Shown here piece by piece: positions 9,380 through 18,067 of a stretch of DNA of 64,000 nt. Source of the stretch: Parahoeflea olei (lineage in GTDB: Bacteria; Pseudomonadota; Alphaproteobacteria; Rhizobiales; Rhizobiaceae); contig NZ_LQZT01000012.1 of the NCBI RefSeq assembly GCF_001703635.1, positions 186,001 through 250,000 on the forward strand, given 5' to 3'. Under the pieces are notes generated by a model. It did not search any database. It was given only the letters and a program-made list of their open reading frames with translations, and was not told where the DNA came from. Positions within the stretch are counted from its first letter, which is position 1, and each line of letters starts with the position of its first letter. Position numbers and translations under genes: made by a program.

Positions 9380-10150
9380 ATGGAATGGCGCGACGAGGGA
9401 ATCATTCTCGGTCTGAGGAAGCATGGCGAGACCTCGGTGATCGCCGAGGTGATGACGCGCGCGCATGGAAGGCACATGGGCATCGTCCGCGGCGGCCGCT
9501 CGAAAAGGCTGCAGCCGGTGCTCCAGCCGGGCAATTCGGTGGACCTCGTCTGGCGCGCCCGGCTTGACGAGCATCTGGGCCAGTACCAGGTCGAGCTTCT
9601 CAACGCGCGCGCCGGTCACCTGATGCAGAGCGCCATCGGCTTGCACGGCGTGCAGACCATGGCGGCCCTGCTGCGGCTTCTGCCCGAACGCGATTCCCAC
9701 CCGCGGCTGCACGACGCCTTCGCGATCATCCTCGACAGTTTCGATGCGCCCGAACAGGCTGGCGCGCTTTACGTGCGCTTCGAACTCGCGGTGCTCGAGG
9801 ACCTGGGCTTCGGGCTCGATCTGAGTGCCTGTGCCGCCACCGGCGTGCGCTCCGACCTGGTCTATGTGTCGCCCAAATCGGGTCGTGCGGTCTCTTCCGG
9901 GGCCGGGGCGCCCTGGGCTGACAGGCTCCTGGCCTTGCCGGGCTTCCTCACCGACCGCGACGTGCCCTGCAGCGATGCCGGGGCGCTGGCCGAGGCGTTT
10001 CGCCTGACCGGCTATTTTCTCGACCGGCATGTGTTCGAGCCGCGCGGCATCGCCCGGCCGGTCAGCCGCGAGAGTTTTTGCGCGGCGGCGGTGCGCGCCT
10101 TGCCCGAAAGGGGCGAGAGCCCAGCGCGGGCGGTTGAGGCAATCACGTGA
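9380..10150 (+). CDS. recO: DNA repair protein RecO
   Basis: RecO helps load RecA onto SSB-coated single-stranded DNA in the RecFOR pathway. The [19 protein letters not shown] start forms the N-terminal OB fold typical of alphaproteobacterial Rec[14 protein letters not shown] and the alpha-helical C-terminal domain follow. I chose the ATG at 9380 because the family begins there; a GTG at 9359 overlapping the era stop (GTGA) would add seven residues and is possible. Length is 256 residues. The gene ends in a GTGA overlap with the thioesterase gene. Confidence 0.93.
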   Translation: MEWRDEGIILGLRKHGETSVIAEVMTRAHGRHMGIVRGGRSKRLQPVLQPGNSVDLVWRARLDEHLGQYQVELLNARAGHLMQSAIGLHGVQTMAALLRLLPERDSHPRLHDAFAIILDSFDAPEQAGALYVRFELAVLEDLGFGLDLSACAATGVRSDLVYVSPKSGRAVSSGAGAPWADRLLALPGFLTDRDVPCSDAGALAEAFRLTGYFLDRHVFEPRGIARPVSRESFCAAAVRALPERGESPARAVEAIT

Positions 10151-10656
10151 GCGGCGGCGCCGACGCCTCGAAGGGCCAGCGCTTTACCGGCGTGATCCCG
10201 CTTGATGTGGTCGCGCGCGAGGGCGGGCTTTCGGTGATGCGCGGCATGCTCGAAGGCCGACTGCCGGGTGCGACCATGGCGCGGACCCTGAACTTCCGGC
10301 TGACGCGCGTGGAGGAGGGGCTTGTCGCCTTTTCCGGCGCGCCGACCGCCGATCACCTCAATCCGCTCGGCTCGGTCCATGGCGGCTGGGCGGCGACGAT
10401 CCTCGATTCGGCGCTCGCCTGCGCGGTGATGACGACGCTGCCGCCGGGCGAGGGTTACACCACCGTCGAGTTCAAGCTCAACCTCACCCGCCCGATGGCG
10501 CCGGACATGGAAGAGGTCAGCTGCGAGGGGCGGGTGGTGCATCGCGGCAGGACGCTCGCCACATCGGAGGCCTTCCTGCGCGACGCGTCCGGCAAACTCC
10601 TGGCGCATGGCACCGAGACCTGCGCGATCTTCCCGATCGAAAAGCTCTCGCGCTGA
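10147..10656 (+). CDS. PaaI-family hotdog thioesterase
   Basis: The 169-residue protein is a hotdog-fold thioesterase of the PaaI/YdiI type, expected to hydrolyse acyl- or aryl-CoA thioesters. The key segment is [23 protein letters not shown], matching the family's HGG pattern and following helix, with the catalytic Asp in the helix. The [12 protein letters not shown] strand is also typical. It starts with GTG overlapping the recO stop. Its place after recO is not diagnostic of substrate, so only the family can be named. Confidence 0.88.
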   Translation: MSGGADASKGQRFTGVIPLDVVAREGGLSVMRGMLEGRLPGATMARTLNFRLTRVEEGLVAFSGAPTADHLNPLGSVHGGWAATILDSALACAVMTTLPPGEGYTTVEFKLNLTRPMAPDMEEVSCEGRVVHRGRTLATSEAFLRDASGKLLAHGTETCAIFPIEKLSR

Positions 10657-10713
10657 GGCGGCATTCGCGGCGTTGAGGCGGTCTCCCACGGGGCGCAGGG
10701 GCGGTTGAGCATC

Positions 10714-10753
10714 TGTCTCCGCCCGGTCACAAAGATGTAAAGGGGGTGTCACA
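10714..10753 (+). promoter_or_regulatory. Pho box (four half-sites)
   Basis: Four 7-bp PhoB-like half-sites occur at exact 11-bp spacing: TGTCTCC (10714), GGTCACA (10725), TGTAAAG (10736) and TGTCACA (10747). The PhoB consensus is a direct repeat of TGTCAYA-like 7-mers separated by 4 bp. The array ends 46 bp before the phoX start, which fits phosphate-starvation control of that gene. The 4-bp spacers are less AT-rich than usual. Confidence 0.72.
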
Positions 10754-10799
10754 CCTCCGCGTTATCAACTTGGGGCCATTCCGAACAGTGGGGTCTTCC

Positions 10800-12722
10800 A
10801 TGGAAAACGTGAGCATCACCGAATTGTCCGCCGATGCGTGGGACGAACTGAAATTTCCGCGCCCGACCGAGCACGATTTCGATCATGTCGTCGAGCGCGC
10901 GCTCTCCCGCCGCGGCTTTCTCGGCGGCCTGCTGGTCATGGGCTCGGCAGCGGCCGTGTTCGGCACCACAGGTCTCAAGGCCTCGACGGCGCTTGCCGGC
11001 CAGCAGAGCCGGTTTGCCTTCACGCCGATCGCGGCGCAGACCGACAGCACCGTGCATGTGCCGGAAGGCTATAGCTGGAAAACGCTGGTCTCCTGGGGCG
11101 ATCCGCTGTTTTCCGATGCACCGGCCTTCGACCCGGAGACGGGCGTGCCGACGGAGGGCTCGGACCGCGTGTTCGGCGAAAACACCGACGGCATGGAGCT
11201 GTTCCTGATCGGCGACAGGCAGGTGCTCGTCGTCAACAGCGAATACACCAACAACAAGCTCAATCTCGCCGGCAATGCCGAAGGCGTTCCCGCTTCGGCC
11301 GACGAGGTGCGTCGCCTGCAGCAGTTCCAGGGCGTCAACATTCTCGAGATCGCCGAGCAGGCGGACGGCTGGAAGGTGGTGGTCGACAGCCCGTTCAACC
11401 GCCGCATCCACCACAACACGCCGATGCGGATTTCCGGCCCGGCAGCGGGCCACGCCCTTCTCAAGACCGCAGAGGATCCGAGCGGAACAGCCTCGCTCGG
11501 CACGTTCAACAACTGCGGCTCCGGCAAGACCCCGTGGGGCACCTACCTGACCTGCGAGGAAAACTTCAACGGCTATTTCGGCGCGACTGCCGAGGTGCCG
11601 GCGGACGACGCGCTGCGCGCCGGCTACAAGCGCTATGGCATCAGCACCGAGATCGAGCCGGGCCGCTACAACTACCATGGCTTCGACGCGCGCTTCGATG
11701 TCTCGAAGACGCCGAACGAGCCGCATCGCGCCGGCTATGTTGTCGAGATCGATCCGGCCGACCCGAGTTCGACGCCGGTGAAACGAACCGCCCTCGGCCG
11801 CTTCAAGCATGAAAACGCCGAATGCGTGATCGCCGCCGACGGGCGCGTCGTCGTCTATCTCGGCGATGACGAGCGCGGCGAATTTCTCTACAAATGGGTG
11901 TCGCGCGACATCTATGTGCCGGGCGGAGACACCTCCACGCTGCTGGATGAGGGCGTGCTTCACGTCGCCAGGTTCAACGACGACCAGACCGGAAGCTGGA
12001 TCGCGCTGACGGAAGACAGCACCGGAATGCCGGCGGCGGAGATCGCCGTCTTCACCCGCATGGCGGCGTCGAAAGTCGGTGCGACCACCATGGACCGACC
12101 CGAATGGGTGGCCGTCAATCCGGTCTCGATCGAAGCCTATTGCTGCCTGACCAACAATTCCCGCCGCGGCGTCAGGAACGAGGACGGGACGATGCGCACC
12201 AATGCCGGCGGCGATGCGATGGGCGTCAATGCGGTCAACCGGCGCGAGAAGAACGACTACGGCCAGATCGTGCGCTGGCGCCCGGCGCGCAACGACCATG
12301 CAACCAACGTGTTCGAATGGGACCTCTATGTGATGGCCGGCAATCCGGCTGTTCACGCGGAGGGGCCGATGGCCGGCTCCGCCAATGTCAATGATGGCAA
12401 CCTGTTCAATTCGCCCGACGGTATGGCGATCGACTCCACCGGCCTGATCTGGATACAGACCGATGGCGACGACAGCAACGAGGGCGACTTTGCCGGCATG
12501 GGCAACAACCAGATGCTGGCGGGCGACCCGGTGAGCGGGGAGCTCCACCGCTTCCTGACCGGCCCGAATGGCTGCGAAGTCACGGGCCTGTGCTGGTCTG
12601 CCGACCGGCGGACGATGTTCGTCGGCATCCAGCATCCGGGCAAGGGCTTCCCCGATGCCGAGGGGCTGCCGCGCTCGTCGATCGTCGCCGTCAAGCGCGA
12701 CGACAACGCGCTTGTGGGGTGA
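10800..12722 (+). CDS. phoX: PhoX-family phosphatase, Tat-exported
   Basis: This 640-residue protein belongs to the PhoX/DUF839 family, secreted alkaline phosphatases using Ca2+ and Fe3+. An N-terminal region of ~40 residues precedes a twin-arginine signal (SRRGFLGGLLVMG), so export of the folded enzyme by Tat is expected. The GSGKTPWGTYLTCEENFNG segment with its conserved Cys and Glu is the family hallmark. I used the ATG at 10800; an upstream GTG would extend into the Pho box. The Pho box upstream supports a role in scavenging phosphate from organic esters. A strong terminator follows. Substrate range cannot be read from sequence. Confidence 0.9.
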   Translation: MENVSITELSADAWDELKFPRPTEHDFDHVVERALSRRGFLGGLLVMGSAAAVFGTTGLKASTALAGQQSRFAFTPIAAQTDSTVHVPEGYSWKTLVSWGDPLFSDAPAFDPETGVPTEGSDRVFGENTDGMELFLIGDRQVLVVNSEYTNNKLNLAGNAEGVPASADEVRRLQQFQGVNILEIAEQADGWKVVVDSPFNRRIHHNTPMRISGPAAGHALLKTAEDPSGTASLGTFNNCGSGKTPWGTYLTCEENFNGYFGATAEVPADDALRAGYKRYGISTEIEPGRYNYHGFDARFDVSKTPNEPHRAGYVVEIDPADPSSTPVKRTALGRFKHENAECVIAADGRVVVYLGDDERGEFLYKWVSRDIYVPGGDTSTLLDEGVLHVARFNDDQTGSWIALTEDSTGMPAAEIAVFTRMAASKVGATTMDRPEWVAVNPVSIEAYCCLTNNSRRGVRNEDGTMRTNAGGDAMGVNAVNRREKNDYGQIVRWRPARNDHATNVFEWDLYVMAGNPAVHAEGPMAGSANVNDGNLFNSPDGMAIDSTGLIWIQTDGDDSNEGDFAGMGNNQMLAGDPVSGELHRFLTGPNGCEVTGLCWSADRRTMFVGIQHPGKGFPDAEGLPRSSIVAVKRDDNALVG

Positions 12723-12750
12723 TCCAAGCCCCTCTGGCTGGTAATGCGGA

Positions 12751-12773
12751 GGCCGGGCGATGCCCGGCCTTTT
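12751..12773 (+). terminator. Terminator after phoX
   Basis: GGCCGGGC and GCCCGGCC form a perfect 8-bp stem with a 3-nt loop, followed by TTTT. It lies between the convergent phoX and MFS genes. Confidence 0.8.
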
Positions 12774-12818
12774 GCGGGGTGTGATCCCCGGCGTCGGGGG
12801 CTTCAGGTGCGGGCCGTC

Positions 12819-14054
12819 CTACTCCGCTGGCATCAGTGCCGGGCGGATGACGGCACGTTCCTGGATCGGCCAGTGGACGACGGCCGCGAACAGGCCGAGC
12901 GCCACGCCCAGCCACCAGACCGGGTCGTAGGTGCCGAACAGGTCGTAGAGATAGCCGCCCAGCCAGACGCCGAGGAACGAGCCGACCTGGTGCGACAGGA
13001 AGACGATGCCGCCAAGCATGCCGAGATAGCGGGTGCCGAACATGATGGCGACAAGCGCGTTGGTCGGCGGCACCGTCGACAGCCACAAGAGCCCCATGAC
13101 GATGGCGAAGACGATCACCGAGGCGCCGGTCTGCGGCAACAGCAGGAATGCGGTGACGGCGACCGAACGGGCCAGGTAGATCCAGACCAGCGACATGGTC
13201 TTGGAATAGCGCTGGCCGATATAGCCCGAGGCCAGCGAGCCGATGATGTTGAAGAAGCCGATCAGCGCCAGCGACAGCACGGCATAGCTGCTGTCGATGC
13301 CGATGTCGCGCAGATAGGCCGGGAAATGGGCGGTGATGAAGGCCACCTGAAAGCCGCAGACGAAGAAGCCGGTGACCAGCAGCACATAGCTCTTGTGGCC
13401 GAGCGCCTCGCGCAGGGCGTGGCCGATCGACTGCTGGTATTGCGCCGCCGACTGCGTGCCGGAACTGGAATTGCCGCGCAGCGGGATCGCCAGGAACGGG
13501 ATGATGAACATCATCGCCGCCATCCAGACCAGGGCTTCCTGCCAGCCATAGGCATCGATCAGCGCCTGGCTCAGCGGCGCGAACACGAACATGCCGGCAG
13601 ACCCGGCAGCGGTGCCGATGCCGAAGGCCATCGAGCGGCGCTCGGGGGCCACGTTGCGCGCGAAGGCGGCAAGCACGATGCCGAACGAGGCGGAGGCGAT
13701 GCCAAGCCCCACCAGCACGCCGCCGCCGATATAGAACCAGCCCGGGCTCGGCGCCACCGACATGATGAACAGGCCCGCGGCATAGAGCAGCGACGACAGC
13801 GCCAGCACCTTCCAGGTGCCGAACTTGTCGGCAATGACCCCGAACACGGGTTGGCCGAGCCCCCAGAACAGGTTCTGGATCGCCATGGCGAGCCCGAAGG
13901 TGGTGCGGTCCCAGCCGGTGTCGGCGAGCATCGGCAGCTGGAAGAAGCCCATGGCCGAGCGCGGGCCGAAGGACATCAGCGCGATCAGGCCGCCGGCGGC
14001 GATGATCAGCAGGGGCAGGGGTGGCGGGGTGGATGCGGAACGGTTCTCGGACAT
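12819..14054 (-). CDS. MFS transporter
   Basis: This 411-residue protein has the 12 hydrophobic segments and central hydrophilic loop of the major facilitator superfamily. Between helices 2 and 3 lies FGVIADKFGTWKVL, a variant of the MFS G-x-x-x-D-R/K-x-G motif. The second half carries a similar loop (GYIGQRYSKTMS). Overall it resembles monocarboxylate or organic-anion carriers of the OFA/YbfB kind, but the substrate is unknown. The start ATG lies ~90 bp from the divergent small reading frame before nadA. No partner gene on the same strand indicates its role. Confidence 0.85.
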   Translation of the reverse strand: MSENRSASTPPPLPLLIIAAGGLIALMSFGPRSAMGFFQLPMLADTGWDRTTFGLAMAIQNLFWGLGQPVFGVIADKFGTWKVLALSSLLYAAGLFIMSVAPSPGWFYIGGGVLVGLGIASASFGIVLAAFARNVAPERRSMAFGIGTAAGSAGMFVFAPLSQALIDAYGWQEALVWMAAMMFIIPFLAIPLRGNSSSGTQSAAQYQQSIGHALREALGHKSYVLLVTGFFVCGFQVAFITAHFPAYLRDIGIDSSYAVLSLALIGFFNIIGSLASGYIGQRYSKTMSLVWIYLARSVAVTAFLLLPQTGASVIVFAIVMGLLWLSTVPPTNALVAIMFGTRYLGMLGGIVFLSHQVGSFLGVWLGGYLYDLFGTYDPVWWLGVALGLFAAVVHWPIQERAVIRPALMPAE

Positions 14055-14141
14055 CGGGGGCTCCAGAGCTGGGAGGCGACTTTAGCCAATGTCATCTCCG
14101 GGACAAGTGCTTTCGTTTGAACATAAGGATCATCGAAATTG

Positions 14142-14279
14142 ATGGGTCGCGGCTGCGCCATCACCGGCGTCGAAGGGTTGGCGCGGCTGCCCGTGCGGCA
14201 GGGGCGGTTCTGTCCCATGCAAGGGTGCGGCAATTGCCTCGCTTGCAATCATGGCCGCAACATCTTATGTGGAGGGTAA
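14142..14279 (+). CDS. Possible Cys-rich leader peptide upstream of nadA
   Basis: A 45-codon reading frame starting at ATG 14142 encodes a peptide with six Cys, five of them in the last 22 residues (FCPMQGCGNCLAC and ...ILCGG). An AAGGAT lies 11 nt before the ATG, a little far for a Shine-Dalgarno. The TAA stop shares its last base with the left arm of a Rho-independent terminator, and nadA begins 74 bp further on. This layout resembles an attenuator leader or a small stand-alone gene with its own terminator. I do not recognise a family. Chance is possible at this length, but the join between stop codon and terminator is hard to dismiss. Confidence 0.4.
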   Translation: MGRGCAITGVEGLARLPVRQGRFCPMQGCGNCLACNHGRNILCGG

Positions 14280-14302
14280 CCCGGCAGTGCCGGGTTTCTT
14301 TT
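14279..14302 (+). terminator. Terminator or attenuator before nadA
   Basis: ACCCGGC (14279-14285) pairs perfectly with GCCGGGT (14289-14295) around a 3-nt loop and is followed by TTTCTTTT. It directly abuts the stop codon of the Cys-rich reading frame and precedes the nadA operator. It either ends a short upstream transcript or acts as an attenuator. Confidence 0.7.
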
Positions 14303-14309
14303 GGACCCG

Positions 14310-14332
14310 ATTATGCTCAATCTGAGCATAAT
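14310..14332 (+). promoter_or_regulatory. NadQ-type palindromic operator of nadABC
   Basis: A perfect inverted repeat with 10-bp arms, ATTATGCTCA and TGAGCATAAT, is separated by 3 bp. It ends 20 bp before the nadA start codon, where a repressor would block the promoter. NAD biosynthesis operons of Rhizobiales are controlled by NadQ (COG4111), and a gene of this type lies at 22338-23327. The assignment to NadQ is inferred from position and family knowledge; I did not compare it with a motif database. Confidence 0.75.
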
Positions 14333-14352
14333 GTGAAATGGGGAGGGGTACC

Positions 14353-15432
14353 ATGACCCGGTTGCAGACACGGACGGCCGCGCAGGCCAGGGCGGGAGTG
14401 ATGAGCGCTGCGGAACGGTTCGGGGTGATGGAACGCCCGGAATTGAAATACACGCCCGCCGTGGCGCGGGAAACGGCGCATCTTTACGAGCGCGTGCGCC
14501 AGCATATCCCGGAAATTGAATGGCCGGTCTATGCGCCTTACGTGCATGCGATCAACCGGATCAAGAAGGAACGCGGCGCCGCGATCCTCGCGCACAACTA
14601 CCAGACGCCGGACATCTTCCACTGCGTGGCCGACATCGTCGGCGATTCGCTGCAGCTGGCGCGCGAGGCGACGCTGGTCGATGCCGAAATCATCGTCCAG
14701 TGCGGCGTGCATTTCATGGCCGAGACCTCGAAACTGCTCAATCCGGAGAAGACCGTGCTGATCCCGGACGTGAAGGCCGGCTGCTCGCTGTCGGAATCGA
14801 TCACCGGCGCCGATGTGCGGCTGCTCAGGGAGCGCTATCCCGGCGTGCCGGTGGTCACCTATGTCAACACCTCCGCCGAGGTGAAGGCCGAGACCGACAT
14901 CTGCTGCACCTCGTCCAACGCGGTCGCCGTGTGCGAAAGCTTCGCCTCCGACACGGTGCTGTGCATCCCCGACGAATACCTGGCGATGAATGTCGCCAAG
15001 CAGACGAAAAAGAAGATCCTGACCTGGAAGGGCCACTGCGAAGTGCATGAGCGCTTCACGGCCGACGAACTGCTCGCGTACAAGGAAGCCGACCCGACGA
15101 TCGAGATCATCGGCCATCCCGAATGCCACCCGGACGTGATCGCGGTCTGCGACTATTCGGGCTCGACCGCCGGCATGATCAACTACGTCAAGGACACGCG
15201 GCCCGCCCGGGTGCTGCTCGTCACCGAATGCTCTATGGCGTCGAACGTCCAGAGCGAGGTCGAGGGCGTCGACTTCATCAAGCCCTGCAATCTCTGCCCG
15301 CACATGAAGCGCATCACGCTCCCCAAGATCCTCGACAGCCTGCTCGGCATGACCGAGGAAGTGCTGGTCGACCCGGCGATCGCCGGCCGCGCGCGGCTTG
15401 CCGTCGAGCGGATGATCAATCTGAAGAACTGA
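14353..15432 (+). CDS. nadA: Quinolinate synthase A
   Basis: NadA condenses iminoaspartate with dihydroxyacetone phosphate to quinolinate and needs a [4Fe-4S] cluster. Motifs: [49 protein letters not shown], and the C-terminal CNLCPHMK with cluster cysteines. Length is 359 residues. The ATG at 14353 follows a strong GGGGAGGGG ribosome site; a second ATG at 14401 is also in frame. The operator described upstream should govern nadABC. nadB follows after 46 bp. Confidence 0.96.
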   Translation: MTRLQTRTAAQARAGVMSAAERFGVMERPELKYTPAVARETAHLYERVRQHIPEIEWPVYAPYVHAINRIKKERGAAILAHNYQTPDIFHCVADIVGDSLQLAREATLVDAEIIVQCGVHFMAETSKLLNPEKTVLIPDVKAGCSLSESITGADVRLLRERYPGVPVVTYVNTSAEVKAETDICCTSSNAVAVCESFASDTVLCIPDEYLAMNVAKQTKKKILTWKGHCEVHERFTADELLAYKEADPTIEIIGHPECHPDVIAVCDYSGSTAGMINYVKDTRPARVLLVTECSMASNVQSEVEGVDFIKPCNLCPHMKRITLPKILDSLLGMTEEVLVDPAIAGRARLAVERMINLKN

Positions 15433-15478
15433 CGAACAGGCCTTCCGGCCCCGTCTGCCAGCCGCACCAGCAGGGAGC

Positions 15479-17086
15479 ATGCCCATGGCATCCACAGCGA
15501 TCGCCGTCCACCGTCCGCAGGCAATCAAGCGTCCGGATGAGATCATCATCATCGGCGGCGGCTTGGCCGGGCTGTTCTGCGCGCTCAAGCTTGCGCCCAA
15601 GGCCGTGACCGTGCTGGCCGCCGCTCCGATCGGCCGCGGTGCGTCCTCGGCCTGGGCACAGGCGGGCATCGCCGCCGCGGTGGCCCCGGGCGATACCGTC
15701 GAAAGCCATGTGCACGACACCATCGTCGCCGGTGACGGCATCGTCGACGAGGCGATCATCCGGATGATGACGTCGGAAGCCGCGGACCGGATCCACGATC
15801 TGCTCGGCTATGGCGTGCCGTTCGACCGCGATCTCGAAGGCCGGCTCGAAGTCAGCCGCGAGGCGGCGCATTCGCAGAGCCGGGTGGTGCGGGTCCGGGG
15901 CGACATGGCCGGCCGCGCGATCATGGAGGCGCTGGTGGCCTCGGTGCGCAAGACGCCCTCGATCCGGGTGCTGGAAGGCTATGTCGCCGAGGACCTGATC
16001 GTCGAGGACGGGCGGGTGACCGGCGTGGTCGCGCGCGATCATACCGGCAGCGGCACGGTGCACCGGATCGGCGGCTCGAACGTGGTGATGGCCACCGGCG
16101 GCGTCGGCCATCTTTACCAGGTCACCACCAATCCCAACGAGGCGCGCGGTGGCGGCATCGGCATGGCCGCCCGCGCCGGCGCGCGGATGGCGGACATGGA
16201 GTTCGTGCAGTTTCACCCGACCGCGATCGATGTCGGCAAGGACCCCGCGCCGCTTGCCACCGAAGCGCTGCGCGGCCATGGCGCCACGCTGCACAACACG
16301 GCGGGCGAACGCTTCATGGTGCCGCTCCACCCCGATGCCGAACTTGCGCCGCGTGACGTGGTCGCGCGCGGGATCTTCGCCGAGGTGCGCGCGGGCAGGG
16401 GCGCCTTTCTCGATTGCCGCACGGCGGTGCCGGGCTTTGCCGAGGAATTTCCCACGGTCTACGGCTATTGCCGCGAGGCGGGGATCGACCCGGCCTCGGA
16501 CATGATCCCGGTGGTCCCGGCAGCGCATTACTTCATGGGCGGGATCTGGACCGACATCGACGGCCGCTCCTCGCTGCCCGGTTTCTGGGCCTGCGGCGAG
16601 TGCAGCTCCACCGGCGCGCACGGCGCCAACCGGCTGGCCTCGAATTCGCTTCTCGAGGCGGTGGTGTTTTCGGCGCGCATCGCCGAGCGCCTGAAGGCCG
16701 AGATCGGTCCAGATGCGCCGAAGGACTGGCAGGACGGCTCGGTCACCTCGTCCGAGCATCTGGTCGAGAAGGACCATCCGAACATGACGGTTCTGAGAAA
16801 GACCATGAGCGCCAATCTCGGCGTGCTGCGCGATGCCGACGGCATGCGCGTGGCGCTCAGGACCATCATGCGGCTCGCACGCGAGAGCCATTCGCTGCGG
16901 TTCGACAATGTGCTGACCACCGCGAAGCTGATCGCGGTCTGCGCGCTCAACCGCACCGAAAGCCGCGGCGGGCATTTCCGCACCGATTGTCCCGAGGCCG
17001 AGGACGACTGGAAGCGGCGCACGCTGGTCACGCTGGACCAGGCCGACGCCATCATTCCCGATCTCATGGAGATGTCCGCGCTATGA
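15479..17086 (+). CDS. nadB: L-aspartate oxidase
   Basis: NadB is the FAD enzyme that oxidises L-aspartate to iminoaspartate for NadA. The N-terminal FAD-binding [18 protein letters not shown] is clear. [25 protein letters not shown], the [15 protein letters not shown] strand and [17 protein letters not shown] are characteristic of the L-aspartate oxidase branch of the succinate dehydrogenase flavoprotein family. Length is 535 residues. Two ATGs lie 6 nt apart (15479, 15485) behind AGGGAGC; the first is used. The stop overlaps the nadC start (ATGA). Confidence 0.95.
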   Translation: MPMASTAIAVHRPQAIKRPDEIIIIGGGLAGLFCALKLAPKAVTVLAAAPIGRGASSAWAQAGIAAAVAPGDTVESHVHDTIVAGDGIVDEAIIRMMTSEAADRIHDLLGYGVPFDRDLEGRLEVSREAAHSQSRVVRVRGDMAGRAIMEALVASVRKTPSIRVLEGYVAEDLIVEDGRVTGVVARDHTGSGTVHRIGGSNVVMATGGVGHLYQVTTNPNEARGGGIGMAARAGARMADMEFVQFHPTAIDVGKDPAPLATEALRGHGATLHNTAGERFMVPLHPDAELAPRDVVARGIFAEVRAGRGAFLDCRTAVPGFAEEFPTVYGYCREAGIDPASDMIPVVPAAHYFMGGIWTDIDGRSSLPGFWACGECSSTGAHGANRLASNSLLEAVVFSARIAERLKAEIGPDAPKDWQDGSVTSSEHLVEKDHPNMTVLRKTMSANLGVLRDADGMRVALRTIMRLARESHSLRFDNVLTTAKLIAVCALNRTESRGGHFRTDCPEAEDDWKRRTLVTLDQADAIIPDLMEMSAL

Positions 17087-17958
17087 CCAAGGCCCTTGCC
17101 CCCGACCTGCCGGAACTTTTGATCGAGGAGCAGGTGCGTCACGCGCTTCTCGAAGATCTCGGCCGCGCCGGCGACATCACCACCAGCGCCACCATCGGCC
17201 CCGACCGTCAGGCGACCGCGCTGATGAACAGCCGTGAGGCGGGCGTGATTGCCGGCCTGCCGCTGGCGCGCGCGGCCTTTCGGCTGATCGACCCGGCGAT
17301 CCGCTTCGAGGCGCTCGCGACCGATGGCGCCCGCGTCGCGCCGGGAACCCCGATCGCGCGTATTTCGGGGCCGGCGCGCGGGCTCCTGTCGGCCGAACGG
17401 GTGGCGCTCAATTTTCTCATGCACCTGTCGGGCGTCGCCACCCACACCGCCCGCTTTGCCGAGGCCATCGCCCATACCTCGGCCAGGGTCACCTGCACGC
17501 GCAAGACGCTGCCCGGCCTGCGCGGCGTCGAGAAATACGCCGTGCGCTGCGGCGGCGGCTCCTCCCACCGCTACGGCCTCGACGACGCGATCCTGATCAA
17601 GGACAACCATATCGCGGTGGCGGGCGGCATTGCCCAGGCGCTTGCCGCGGCCAAGGCCTATGCCGGCCATCTGGTCCGGATCGAGATCGAGGTCGACACG
17701 CTCGCGCAATTCGCCGAAGTGCTCGAAACCGGTGCCGATGTCTGCCTTCTCGACAATATGGGCCCCGACATGCTGCGCAAGGCGGTTGCCATGAACCTTG
17801 CCGCGCCCGGCGGCCCGATCGTGCTCGAGGCCTCGGGCAATGTCAGTCTCGACACCATTGCAGCCATCGCCGAGACCGGCGTCGACTACATCTCGACCTC
17901 GAAGATCACCATGGCCGCACCGACGCTCGACATCGGGCTCGATATCGACATCGCCTGA
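17083..17958 (+). CDS. nadC: Quinolinate phosphoribosyltransferase
   Basis: NadC converts quinolinate and PRPP to nicotinate mononucleotide, the last step of de novo synthesis before the common NAD path. Motifs: [13 protein letters not shown] near the start, [36 protein letters not shown] with substrate-binding basic residues, and [21 protein letters not shown] closes the barrel. Length is 291 residues. It overlaps nadB by 4 nt, so nadABC is a single coupled operon. No obvious terminator was found before the SLC13 gene. Confidence 0.95.
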   Translation: MTKALAPDLPELLIEEQVRHALLEDLGRAGDITTSATIGPDRQATALMNSREAGVIAGLPLARAAFRLIDPAIRFEALATDGARVAPGTPIARISGPARGLLSAERVALNFLMHLSGVATHTARFAEAIAHTSARVTCTRKTLPGLRGVEKYAVRCGGGSSHRYGLDDAILIKDNHIAVAGGIAQALAAAKAYAGHLVRIEIEVDTLAQFAEVLETGADVCLLDNMGPDMLRKAVAMNLAAPGGPIVLEASGNVSLDTIAAIAETGVDYISTSKITMAAPTLDIGLDIDIA

Positions 17959-18067
17959 GGCGCGGGCCGGGCGAACCGCGCGCGGGCGCTCGACAATCCG
18001 GTTCCCCGATGGATCTATTTGATCAAGCAAGCATTATGCTAGTCGATTGATCCACAAGGACCGCCCC

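Noticed and set aside
10749..12635. A 628-codon open frame antisense to phoX
   Set aside because: Arg/His/Val-rich shadow without any family feature; phoX has a signal peptide and known motifs.
18030..18040. Palindrome AGCATTATGCT before the SLC13 gene as a second NadQ site
   Set aside because: Shares only an 8-bp half-site with the nadA operator and lacks the second arm at the right spacing.
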